Source: Bog-756 sp963839925 (GTDB taxonomy: Bacteria; Actinomycetota; Acidimicrobiia; Acidimicrobiales; RAAP-2). Taken from it: a stretch of DNA of 64,000 bases. The stretch spans positions 1,736,001-1,800,000 of the forward strand of contig CAWIWV010000001.1 of the NCBI GenBank assembly GCA_963839925.1. Direction: 5' to 3'. Shown in pieces: positions 18,605-26,834 of this stretch. The translations under genes and the position numbers were made by a program. The notes beneath the pieces are model-generated. The model searched no databases. It worked only from the letters and a program-made list of their open reading frames with translations, and had not been told where the DNA came from. Position 1 is the stretch's first letter. The number at the start of each line of letters is the position of its first letter.

Positions 18605-20809
18605 TCAGTCCAGCCCAGCGGCCGCGGTGCCGAGGAACACCGGGCGCAGCAGATCGGTCCGGTCGATCAGGTCAGAGGTCCGTCCGTCGAAACGCACCTC
18701 GCCGCGTTCGATGAAGACGGCGTGTTCGGCGAGGCTCATCGCCCGGTTCACGCTCTGTTCCACCAGGATCACCGTGGTGCCCTCACGGTTCACGTCGCGC
18801 ACGATGGCCATCAGGCGGTCCACCGCCTTCGGTGCCAACCCGAGGGCCAGCTCGTCGATCATCAGCAGGTTCGGTCGGGTCATCATCACCCGGGCGAGCG
18901 CGAGCATCTGCTGCTCGCCTCCGGAGAGTGTTCCGGCCGGCTGGTCCAGCCGGGACGCAAGCTCGGGGAATCGATCGAGGGCGTCGGTGAAGGCGGCGCG
19001 GGCCTTCGCACCGTCGCTCCGCATGGAGTAGCTCCCGACCCGCAGGTTCTCGCGCACGGTCAGGTTGCCGAAGGTCATCTTCCCGCCGACCAGCAGGGCC
19101 ACCCCCTGGTCGATGATCTGCTCGGGCTCGAGGTAGGTGCAGTTCACCCCCTGGATGCGGATCACCCCTCGGTGCGGGTGGTCGAGTCCTGCGACCGCCC
19201 GGAGCAGCGTCGACTTCCCCGCGCCGTTGGTGCCGAGCAGGGCCAGGATCTCGCCTTGTTCGACCTCGAGGTTGACGTCGAACAGCACCTGGTTGGAGCC
19301 GTAGAAGAAGTCGAGGTTGTGGACCTGCAGGGCGGCGATCTCCCCACCGGCCTGGCGGCGCTGTCCCTCGGCGTAGCGCTCGAGCACGTCCTCGATGACC
19401 AAGGTGATGTCGCGCTTCACGTAGCGGGAACCGAAGAAGAGCATCAGCCCGCCGATGGCACAGACCGGACCGATGAGAGTGAGCGCCACCGTCGGGCCGT
19501 GGCTGTAGCCGACCGCGTCGCTGACCGCGCCGAGGATGATTCCCCCGGCAAAGGCTCCGAACACGAGTGAGTACACCCCGAACATGGCAAAGCAGATGGT
19601 GCGCATCTCGGGCGGCGCGGTCGCGGCAAGGGTCAAGAAGATGCAGATGGCGAGCGGAGACACCGCGGCGTTGGCCAGGAACTGGAGGGTCACCACCATC
19701 CAGAGGTGGGGCATGTAGAGGGAGGCGACGAACAGCCCGCCGTAGGCGGTGATACAGATTGCGGCGATGACCAGTGGCCGTTGCGGCGCCCGGCGGAAGA
19801 ACCGGTCCCCCACCACGTAGGCGACCGGAAGCCCCAGAAAGGCGGCGAGCCCGATGATCGAGTACACCTCGCTGCGCTGCGCGGTGTCGAGGCCCCAGCG
19901 TCGGACGAAGTAGAGGTTCCCGAACAGCGGCGCGCCGGTGCCCGCGAACCCGAGGATGGCGACCGCAACCAACTCGAAGTAGATCGAGCGGATGCGGAGC
20001 AGTCGGGTCACAGCAGAACCCAGCAGCACCCGCGGCGCCTCGCTCTGCTGACTGTGGATGTCCATGCCGGACGCCTTCAGGATGTGGCTCGACTCGTTCG
20101 CTCCCTTGTCCGGCTCGCGCAGGGTGAACAGCGAGAGTCCGAGCGGGATACCGGCCAGCGCGATGAGCGTCCCGTACCTCCAGTTGTGGCCCACGGTGAC
20201 GATGAACCCGAACACGAGGATGCCGACGGTCTGGGAGAGCGGATCGGAGAGGTTGTGCCAGCTGAACACCCGGCCGCGACCTTCGGTGGGATAGGCGTCG
20301 GCGAGGTAGGAGTTGTGCACGGTGTTGTTGACGCCGTAGCCGACCGAGGCGATCAGGTAGAGGAATGCGAACGCCCAGACGTTGGGGGCGAGACCCATCA
20401 GTGGGGCGAAGATCGAAAAGACCAGCAGCGCGACGCCCGCCACCACCTTGCGGCTTCCCCGGTCCGCCCACAGGGCGAGCGGCACCGCCCAGAGCAGCTG
20501 GGCCACCTGGGCCACGAAGGTGACCGCGCCGAGTGCTGCGTCGTGGATGTGGAACGAGTGTTCGAGGTTGGTGCCGATCAACGCGATGCCGTTGCCGAAA
20601 CTGCCGGGCACGATGGCCGCCAGGGTGAGCAGCACCAGCGGAGTGAAGCCGCTACGGCGGAGGATGTCGAGGAGCGGAGGGGGTTTGCCCTCGCCGGTGC
20701 CGGGCATCACGTCGAGGGCAGCCTCGACGACCGGATCGTTGCTTCGGGAGACGACTTCCTTCAGTAGCTCGTCGGGAACCGCAAAGTCGAACAGCGCCTC
20801 GTCGGCCAT
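18605..20809 (-). CDS. MFS transporter fused to LivF-type ABC ATPase
   Basis: A 734-residue fusion. Residues about 50-470 form a twelve-helix MFS protein with the characteristic loop after TM2 (ALWADRGSRKVVAG) and a repeated GDRFFRR-type loop in the second half. Residues 491-734 form a complete LivF-like ATPase: Walker A GTNGAGKST (526-534), signature LSGGEQQML (628-), Walker B LLMIDELALGLAP (648-), then ILVEQSVN. The gene precedes the fused permease and LivG, and no binding protein is in the operon. Its role is unknown: the MFS part could be an independent porter, a receptor for substrate, or an accessory subunit. The frame is continuous, so the fusion is real as sequenced. Confidence 0.85.
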   Translation of the reverse strand: MADEALFDFAVPDELLKEVVSRSNDPVVEAALDVMPGTGEGKPPPLLDILRRSGFTPLVLLTLAAIVPGSFGNGIALIGTNLEHSFHIHDAALGAVTFVAQVAQLLWAVPLALWADRGSRKVVAGVALLVFSIFAPLMGLAPNVWAFAFLYLIASVGYGVNNTVHNSYLADAYPTEGRGRVFSWHNLSDPLSQTVGILVFGFIVTVGHNWRYGTLIALAGIPLGLSLFTLREPDKGANESSHILKASGMDIHSQQSEAPRVLLGSAVTRLLRIRSIYFELVAVAILGFAGTGAPLFGNLYFVRRWGLDTAQRSEVYSIIGLAAFLGLPVAYVVGDRFFRRAPQRPLVIAAICITAYGGLFVASLYMPHLWMVVTLQFLANAAVSPLAICIFLTLAATAPPEMRTICFAMFGVYSLVFGAFAGGIILGAVSDAVGYSHGPTVALTLIGPVCAIGGLMLFFGSRYVKRDITLVIEDVLERYAEGQRRQAGGEIAALQVHNLDFFYGSNQVLFDVNLEVEQGEILALLGTNGAGKSTLLRAVAGLDHPHRGVIRIQGVNCTYLEPEQIIDQGVALLVGGKMTFGNLTVRENLRVGSYSMRSDGAKARAAFTDALDRFPELASRLDQPAGTLSGGEQQMLALARVMMTRPNLLMIDELALGLAPKAVDRLMAIVRDVNREGTTVILVEQSVNRAMSLAEHAVFIERGEVRFDGRTSDLIDRTDLLRPVFLGTAAAGLD

Positions 20810-20823
20810 GGAGGCAACACACT

Positions 20824-20849
20824 ATCCATGACGCCCGATCCATGACGCC
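20824..20849. repeat. 12-bp direct duplication downstream of the larA-like gene
   Basis: ATCCATGACGCC occurs twice with a 14-bp period in the 44-bp gap after the LarA-like stop. Confidence 0.6.
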
Positions 20850-20853
20850 TTCG

Positions 20854-22152
20854 TCAGACAGGCCCGTTTCTGGGTCCTGCGGTTGCCACCGTCAGCGGGC
20901 CGTGGGGCAGAACACACACCCGTGCGCCGGGCCCCGAGCGGTCGAGGGCCTCGGTCACCGCCGCGCTCGGATCGTGCACCGGGGTCAGCAGGGCCGAGCG
21001 CACCTCGTCGTCACTCAGCCCCTCTGAGCACATCCAGACCTCGGCCCGACCGAGCACCCGACCGAGCACCTGGGCCTGCCAGGCGTCGAGCCGGCCGGTG
21101 CCGGGGTGGACCAGGTCGAGCGGGTCCGACGCGGCGCGCAAAATCGAGGCGAAGGCGCCGTGATCGGGGATGCCGTCACCACACGCGGCCGCCTGCACGA
21201 TGATCCCGCCGGGGGCGACCACCCGCTCCGCGGCGGCCATCCCCTTGACCGACTGGTAGAGGTTCCGGTCGAGCGGGGCGCCCCCGTTGGTAGTGAGCAC
21301 GACCTCGAAATGACCCTCCACCTGTTGGGTCACCGTGCGCTCGGCAAACCGGCAGGCGGCGAGATGACCGTGTGGAAGCTCACCGACAAAGACCCCGGTC
21401 AGGCAGCGGGTGCTGTCGATGGTCACGTCCACCGACAGGTCCGGTGGACACAGTGCGGTGGCGGCGCGGACGAACTCGTGGACCGGGTTCCCGTCGGTGA
21501 CCATCCAGGTCGAACGGGGGTCGGCGAGCCGGGACGGGCTGTGGGCCTCGAGGATCGTGTCGAGGGCGGCCAGCCCGGGACAGACCCCTTTCGGCCCTCC
21601 ACTCCACCCGGCGAAGAAGTGCGGTTCGACGAACCCGGTCACGATCCGCACCGAGGCCTCCACGTAGTGATGATCGAGCAGCACCGGCACGCCGTCGACC
21701 TCACCCACCCGGACGTGGCGCCCGTCGTCGGAGACATGGTCGTGGATCCGGTAGCGCGAGACGATATCGGGGCCGACCAGCTGTTCCATCTCGGTCGGGG
21801 TCGCCTGGCGGTGGGTCCCGGTGGCGCAGAGCAACCTCACCCGCTCGGGACCCGCTCCGGCCGCTTCGAGCTCGGCGAGCAAGGGAGGAAGCACCGTCCG
21901 GTTGGGCATCGGCCGGGTGAGGTCGGGGAAGACGACCGCCACCTCCCCGTTCCTGCCGTCGCGGTTGCCACGCTCTGCGGCCCGATCGAGGATCTCGCGG
22001 ATCGACGGTCCCGAGATCGGTCGCCGCAACGCGTCGAGCACGGCACCGGCTTCGTCGGCCAGCGGGTCCGGCTCCCGCGGCTCGACCACCACCGCGTCGT
22101 CGGGCACCTCGACACCCATCCCGTCGGTACCGTAGGCCAGTGTCAGCTGCAC
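20854..22152 (-). CDS. LarA-family nickel-pincer hydroxyacid racemase/epimerase
   Basis: A 432-residue LarA homologue. DLTRP (77-81), GTHR (112-115, His114), EPHFF (His178), SGGPKG (Lys188) and His204 are all present. The spacing His178-Lys188-His204 is the same as His174-Lys184-His200 of lactate racemase LarA of Lactobacillus plantarum, which bind the nickel-pincer cofactor (established for that enzyme). The family also includes malate, hydroxyglutarate and gluconate epimerases. Here the gene overlaps the FGGY kinase by 10 nt and sits in a sugar-acid-like operon, so a sugar-acid C2 epimerase is my best inference. LarB, LarC and LarE are not in the window. Confidence 0.85.
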   Translation of the reverse strand: MQLTLAYGTDGMGVEVPDDAVVVEPREPDPLADEAGAVLDALRRPISGPSIREILDRAAERGNRDGRNGEVAVVFPDLTRPMPNRTVLPPLLAELEAAGAGPERVRLLCATGTHRQATPTEMEQLVGPDIVSRYRIHDHVSDDGRHVRVGEVDGVPVLLDHHYVEASVRIVTGFVEPHFFAGWSGGPKGVCPGLAALDTILEAHSPSRLADPRSTWMVTDGNPVHEFVRAATALCPPDLSVDVTIDSTRCLTGVFVGELPHGHLAACRFAERTVTQQVEGHFEVVLTTNGGAPLDRNLYQSVKGMAAAERVVAPGGIIVQAAACGDGIPDHGAFASILRAASDPLDLVHPGTGRLDAWQAQVLGRVLGRAEVWMCSEGLSDDEVRSALLTPVHDPSAAVTEALDRSGPGARVCVLPHGPLTVATAGPRNGPV

Positions 22153-23617
22153 GGGGCATCCAGGTCGAGCAGCCGGCTCGCCACCCGATCGGCCTCCTCA
22201 CCGAGCGCGGCATACGTCGCGACCACCGAAGCCTCCGGATCGATCCGCTCGCAGACCGGGTCCATGGACTCGAGGTCGAAGCGCGATCCGATCGCCGACG
22301 CCGCGAGCAGCGCGGCACCCGCGGACGCGGCCTGGCCCGACCGCCGGCGGCCGACCGGTCGTCCGGTGATCCCGGACAGCACCTCCACCCATGCGGGCAG
22401 GTCCGCCCCTGACCCGGCGAGGGCCAGTTCGGTGACCGCGGGACCGGCGGGCACCCTGGCCGACATCGCCTCCAGACAGCGCTTGACCTCCCAGCCGACC
22501 GATTCGATGAGCGCGCGGGAGAGATCGGCGAGCCCGTGGTCGGAGGACAGGCCCACGAACCCCGCCCGAGCCCCGAGGTTCCAGGAGGGTGCTCTCGCTC
22601 CGTCCAACCAGGGCACCGCGATCACTCCTCTCGCGCCGGGGGGCTCTGGCGCGCAAGCACTGCCAGCGACGCCGGTTCGTGGCCGGTGATCCGGCCCAAC
22701 CAGCCGAGGAACGAACCGGCTGCCGAGAGTCCGCCTTCGAGCAGCCAGCCCCCGTCCGCGGCTCGGGAGAGCACGATGCCCTGCGGCCGATCGGTGGGTC
22801 GGGACTCCACCGGGGTCGAGATATTGGCCGTGGTCCCCCAGCTGACCATGGGGCACGAGGGGGACGCTCCCGTTCCGAGCACTTCGCACGCCCGGTCTCC
22901 CCCGCCCAAGACCAACGGAATCCCCGCGGGAAGCCCGAGCTCGGCGGCGGCCGAAGACACCAGTGTGCCGCTCACCGCGCCCGGTTCGAGCACCGGTGCC
23001 AGCTTGGCGAATGCAGTTCCCGTCAGCTCGGCCACCGTCCGACCGTCGAGGTCGTAGAGACCGGTGCGCGAGGCCATGGTCTGGTCGGTCGCCACCTCGC
23101 CGGTCATCCGCCAGGCGACGAAGTCCCGCGGCGCAAGGACCCAGGCGGCGTTCTCCAGGCGTTTGGGATCGTGGGCTTCCAGCCAGGCGAGCTTGGCGGC
23201 GACCGAACCCGCGTCGAGCGGGACGCCGGTCAGGTCGAAGACGGCAGCCGGCCCACCGAGCGAATCGGCCAGCGCCTGGGTCTCGGCTGTCGCCCGCCGG
23301 TCGGTCCAGGCCAGTGCGGGGCCGCGAGGCCGCCCCTCGGCATCGGCGAGCACCATCGTCTGGCGGGCCCCGGTGCTGCCGATCGCCTCCACTGAGCTGA
23401 GCGATGATCCGATCGACCTGCCCCCGGTGTCGGTCCGGGACCGGAGCGCACCGAACGCCGTGACCACCGACCCCCACCACTCGGACGGATCCTGCTCAGC
23501 CCACCCCGGTTCGGGGTGGACCGTCTCGACCGGCGCCTGGGCTTGCGCCACCAATCCGTCGCGGTCCCACAACGCCACCTTGGTGAAGGTGGTGCCCAGA
23601 TCGACGGTCGCGATCAC
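22143..23617 (-). pseudogene. FGGY-family carbohydrate kinase, broken by one frameshift
   Basis: The N-terminal part (22622-23617, 331 residues) starts with the ATP-binding DLGTTFTKVALWDRDG and ends in a stop. The C-terminal part (FGGY_C, from GVIAVPWLDGARAPSWNLGARAGFVGL, ending at 22143) is open in another frame. A one-base deletion in the C6 run (G6 on the plus strand, 22638-22643) explains the break; a seventh C restores a 491-residue protein of normal length. Sequencing error, a real mutation, or -1 slippage on C-CCC-CCG are all possible. The family phosphorylates sugars or polyols (xylulose, glycerol, erythritol, AI-2). It starts 3 nt after the aldolase gene stop. Confidence 0.8.
22638..22643 (-). 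other. Homopolymer at the kinase frame break
   Basis: Six C on the coding strand; in the zero frame it reads C-CCC-CCG, which is a slippery pattern of the X-XXY-YYZ type for -1 frameshifting, and it is also a typical site for a base-count error. Confidence 0.5.
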
Positions 23618-23620
23618 CGA

Positions 23621-24403
23621 TCACCTGCCGTGCACGATGTCGGCCAGCTCCTTGGCCATCGCCGACGGGGAGTCGGCATGAAGGATCCCCCGACCGAGGG
23701 CGAGACCGGCTGCCCCTCCCGCCATCACGTCTCGGGTCTCCTCCAGCACCCGGTCGCCTCCGCGCGGGTCGGGCGGCCCGCCCAAGAAGAGCACCGGGAC
23801 GCCCACGCTCTCCACGATCCGGCGCACCGCCTCGATCCGGGCGGACCCGGCGGTTTCGTTGGGCACGGGCACTTTCAGGAGCGGGGCGCCGAGGTCGTGG
23901 GCGATCACCGCGGCCAACACGATGTCGTCGGTGGCCTTGGACATCCGCCCGGCTCGCCAGACCACCGGCTCGATCAGCGCGTCGAGCCGGGCCGACTTGG
24001 CGTCCTCGAGCACGCGGCCGAGCAGCTCGAGTGCCGCGGCTCCCCCGGGGTCGGTGGGTGCGATACGGGTCATCAGCTTGACGCCGGTCCAGCCGTCGGC
24101 CGCCGCACGGTCGACGCTCGCCACCAACCGGTCGTCGAGCTCGAATGCCATGCCGGACAGCCCGGTCCGGTTGATCGAGAGGTAGGTGCGCTGCGCGGGT
24201 CGGAGCGCGCCGCTCCGGGCGAGCGCGGTGAGCGGTTGGACCGTGGCCAGAATGCCCTCGCAGTGGGGCAGGGCCTCAGCGAGGATCGAGAGATACCGGC
24301 TGTTGTTCTCGATGGTCATCACTCCGCGGGCGCGGTGGTCCGCCGCGAGCACCAGGGCGGGGAACCCTTCCGTGGGCCCGGCCGTGGAGCCCTCTTCGCT
24401 CAC
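23621..24403 (-). CDS. Class I aldolase, DeoC/FbaB/LsrF family
   Basis: A 260-residue TIM barrel. The acid residues and lysines typical of the family are in ALVLAADHR (Asp22-His23), GVKLM (Lys109), IEPVV (Glu145), LLKVPVP (Lys177, likely Schiff base) and PVLFLGG, with the phosphate-binding GGAAGLALGRG. The group includes fructose-bisphosphate aldolase FbaB, LacD tagatose-bisphosphate aldolase and the AI-2 enzyme LsrF. It follows the dehydrogenase by 7 nt and precedes the FGGY kinase by 3 nt, so it should cleave the phosphorylated product of that kinase. Confidence 0.8.
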   Translation of the reverse strand: MSEEGSTAGPTEGFPALVLAADHRARGVMTIENNSRYLSILAEALPHCEGILATVQPLTALARSGALRPAQRTYLSINRTGLSGMAFELDDRLVASVDRAAADGWTGVKLMTRIAPTDPGGAAALELLGRVLEDAKSARLDALIEPVVWRAGRMSKATDDIVLAAVIAHDLGAPLLKVPVPNETAGSARIEAVRRIVESVGVPVLFLGGPPDPRGGDRVLEETRDVMAGGAAGLALGRGILHADSPSAMAKELADIVHGR

Positions 24404-24410
24404 CGGAGCG

Positions 24411-25298
24411 TCACCCCAGTCCGGACAGAGCGAAGACGACCTTGGCCAAGGACGAGAAGTCCTCTCGCCCGTACCCGGCGGTCGAGGCCGCGGTGAGGGC
24501 CTGGCGGGCGACAGCCGTGCTGGCCAAGGGCACGCCCGCCTTCGCCCCGTACCCGAGGGCGAGATCGAGGTCCTTGGCCATCAGGTCGGTCATGAACCCC
24601 GGCTGCCATCCGTTGGAGGCGGGGCTGTCCGGCACCACCCCGGCGACCGGCAACCGGGTCCGCACCGCGACACAGTCTCCGGTCGAGTGGAGGAGGACCT
24701 CGAGGAGCTTCTCGGTGTCCACCCCCGACTTGACCGCCATCGCGGCGGCCTCGGCGGTCGCCAACATCTGGGCGGCGTAGATCAGGTTGTTGCAGAGCTT
24801 GACCACCTGGCCCATCCCCGCACCACCGACGTGGACGATCAGCCCGGAGAACGGCTCGAGCGCGGGCCGGGCGGTCTCCAACGTCGCGGCCTCGCCTCCG
24901 ACCATCACGGTGAGCGTTCCCTTCTGCGCTCCCGCCGTGCCCCCCGAGAGAGGTGCGTCGAGAAAGCCGGCACCGGTCGCACCGACCCGCTCGTGCTGGG
25001 TCCGCTCCACGTCGGGATCGATGGTGGAGCAGTCCACCACGACCTTCCCGGGGCCGAGGGCCGGCAGCATGAGGCCCACCACTTCGTCCACCTGGGGGGA
25101 GCTCGGGACGCAGAGGATCACCAGGTCGCTCTGCTCCGCGACGGCGAGTGGCGACGCCCCCTCCACGGCGCCCAGCGAGACCGCCTGGTCGATCGGGCCC
25201 CGGCTCCTCGACGCGACGGTCACCTGGTGCCCGGCCTCGAGCAGGTGTCGGGTCATGGGCAGTCCCATCGCACCGAGGCCGATGAATCCGAGGCGCAT
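24411..25298 (-). CDS. 3-hydroxyisobutyrate dehydrogenase-family oxidoreductase
   Basis: A 295-residue beta-hydroxyacid dehydrogenase: Rossmann motif GFIGLGAMG at the start, the DAPLSGG substrate loop (114-120), and the catalytic lysine in GQVVKLCNN (Lys167). Family members reduce tartronate semialdehyde or oxidise 3-hydroxyisobutyrate; within this operon tartronate-semialdehyde reductase would fit but is inference. ATG 25298 is preferred over 25304: AGGAGG (25305-25310) is then 6 nt upstream, whereas the ATG at 25304 touches it. Confidence 0.8.
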   Translation of the reverse strand: MRLGFIGLGAMGLPMTRHLLEAGHQVTVASRSRGPIDQAVSLGAVEGASPLAVAEQSDLVILCVPSSPQVDEVVGLMLPALGPGKVVVDCSTIDPDVERTQHERVGATGAGFLDAPLSGGTAGAQKGTLTVMVGGEAATLETARPALEPFSGLIVHVGGAGMGQVVKLCNNLIYAAQMLATAEAAAMAVKSGVDTEKLLEVLLHSTGDCVAVRTRLPVAGVVPDSPASNGWQPGFMTDLMAKDLDLALGYGAKAGVPLASTAVARQALTAASTAGYGREDFSSLAKVVFALSGLG

Positions 25299-25310
25299 GG
25301 ACATCCTCCT

Positions 25311-25373
25311 GGTCAGTTCGTGACGGGTCAGTTCGTGACGGGTCGGTTGATGACGGGTCGGTGACGTGTCGAT
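25311..25373. repeat. Imperfect ~15-bp tandem repeat after the GH4 gene
   Basis: Four to five degenerate copies based on GGTCAGTTCGTGACG, filling the gap between the GH4 stop (25386) and the dehydrogenase start on the same strand. The units carry TCA, the complement of TGA. Confidence 0.65.
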
Positions 25374-25385
25374 TCGTGGTCGGGG

Positions 25386-26735
25386 TCAGCCGACGAACTG
25401 CGGCAACCAGGCCGCGGTGCCCGAGAGTAACCCGGCGATCATCGCCTCGGACTCGCCGAGATCGCCCCGGCCGGCCAGCGGGTCGAGCAGGAAGGCTGCT
25501 TCTGCGAGGGACCGGTCCCCGGTGAGTGCGGCCTCCACGGTGTACTCGCCGACCGCCACGTGCCGGCGGATCAACTCCGCGTAGGGAGGAGGCAGTGGGG
25601 CGACGTCCCGGCCCCGGATCCCGTCCCCGTCCACGATGCAGATCGACTCGACGACCGCGTCGGCGGGGACGTCGGGAACCTGCCCCGCGTTCGGAATGTT
25701 CGCCGGTACCTCGCGCGCCTCGCCTGTCACCAACGACTCGATCACCGGAGCCGGCAGCTCGCCGGAGTACCAGGTCTGGAGAGGCTTGGTGCCGGCCAGC
25801 CACGCGTCGACGTCGGCGATGTACTCGTCCTGGTGCTTCTGCCGGGTGGCAATGGCGGTGAGCTCCACGTTGAACGCCTTGCCCCAGCCGGACTCCTCGG
25901 TCAGTACCCAAGGGACGAACTCGGCGAGGTGACGATCCCCGGCAGCCGGCAGGGCGCCCCACCGGTCGAGCATGGTGAGCTTCAGCAGGTGGCGGTAGAG
26001 GAAGTCGAGCTTGGACATCGGCTCGGCGTCAGGGCGGTTCGGGTCGGGGGCGAGTGCCGAAAGGCCGCCGGCCTCATCGACCATCTCCCGCAGGATGTCG
26101 AACCCGTTCTCGCCCTCGATGTCGAGCGCGGTCACCACCGGGAAGTGGTTGACCCCGGCGACCGTCGGTCGCAGCGCGTCGTGGGGCTTGCCCAGAGCGA
26201 TCGCCAGGTCCATCGTCCAGTTCCCGACCTCGTGGCAGAGGCCCACCGTCTTCACCGAGGTCTGCTTGCAGACCGCACGGGTGAGACAGGTCATCGGGTT
26301 GGTGATGTTGAGCATCCACGCGTCGGGGCAGATCTTGCCCATGTCCTCGCCGACCCCGACCAGCACCGGGATGTTCCGCAGGGCTCGGTTGATCCCCCCG
26401 GGACCGACCGAGTCCCCCACCGATTGCCGGATCCCGAAACGGGCGGGCACGTCGAGGTCGATCGACATCGAGTCGAACCCGCCGGTCGAGATGGTCACGA
26501 TCACGAAGTCGGCACCCTCGAGGGCGCGGCGCTGGTCGGTCGTCGTGGAGATGGTCGCCCCGGCACCGAGCTCCTGATCGACCATCTTGGCGAGGGCCTC
26601 CATCTTCTCGAGCGGAGCGGGATCGATGTCCTCGAGCACGTAGTGCGCTCCCCGAAGGGCCTCGGTTCGCAACAGGTCGGCGAGGAGCTCCGGTGTCCAC
26701 TGGTAGCTGCCGCCGCCGATGATCGTGATCTGCAT
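25386..26735 (-). CDS. Glycoside hydrolase family 4 protein
   Basis: A 449-residue NAD- and metal-dependent GH4 enzyme: N-terminal ITIIGGGSYQWTPEL nucleotide motif, the N-I-TNP motif (144-148), the metal-binding CHEV (167-170) and the NHF motif (196-198). In GH4 the CHxx motif tracks specificity; CHEV is the form of alpha-glucosidase-type members rather than the phospho-glycosidase CDMP/CN-P or alpha-galactosidase CHSV forms (established subgrouping). The start ATG 26735 lies 11 nt after GGAGG; 26744 is too close to it. It is the first gene of the nine-gene run. Confidence 0.85.
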   Translation of the reverse strand: MQITIIGGGSYQWTPELLADLLRTEALRGAHYVLEDIDPAPLEKMEALAKMVDQELGAGATISTTTDQRRALEGADFVIVTISTGGFDSMSIDLDVPARFGIRQSVGDSVGPGGINRALRNIPVLVGVGEDMGKICPDAWMLNITNPMTCLTRAVCKQTSVKTVGLCHEVGNWTMDLAIALGKPHDALRPTVAGVNHFPVVTALDIEGENGFDILREMVDEAGGLSALAPDPNRPDAEPMSKLDFLYRHLLKLTMLDRWGALPAAGDRHLAEFVPWVLTEESGWGKAFNVELTAIATRQKHQDEYIADVDAWLAGTKPLQTWYSGELPAPVIESLVTGEAREVPANIPNAGQVPDVPADAVVESICIVDGDGIRGRDVAPLPPPYAELIRRHVAVGEYTVEAALTGDRSLAEAAFLLDPLAGRGDLGESEAMIAGLLSGTAAWLPQFVG

Positions 26736-26791
26736 GGCGCTCATTCCCTCCAGCATCTGCCCACCATCTGCCATCCAGCGACGGAGCCGGC

Positions 26792-26805
26792 TGACACGAG
26801 TGTCA
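26792..26805. promoter_or_regulatory. Perfect palindrome TGACAC-GA-GTGTCA, probable operator
   Basis: A 6-2-6 perfect inverted repeat in the 99-bp gap between the divergent GH4 operon and ThuA gene. Its place, size and perfection suggest a binding site for a dimeric repressor such as GntR, LacI or TetR type. No such regulator gene is next to it. Confidence 0.6.
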
Positions 26806-26834
26806 CTCTACCCATCGAGCGTAGGATCGATCGG

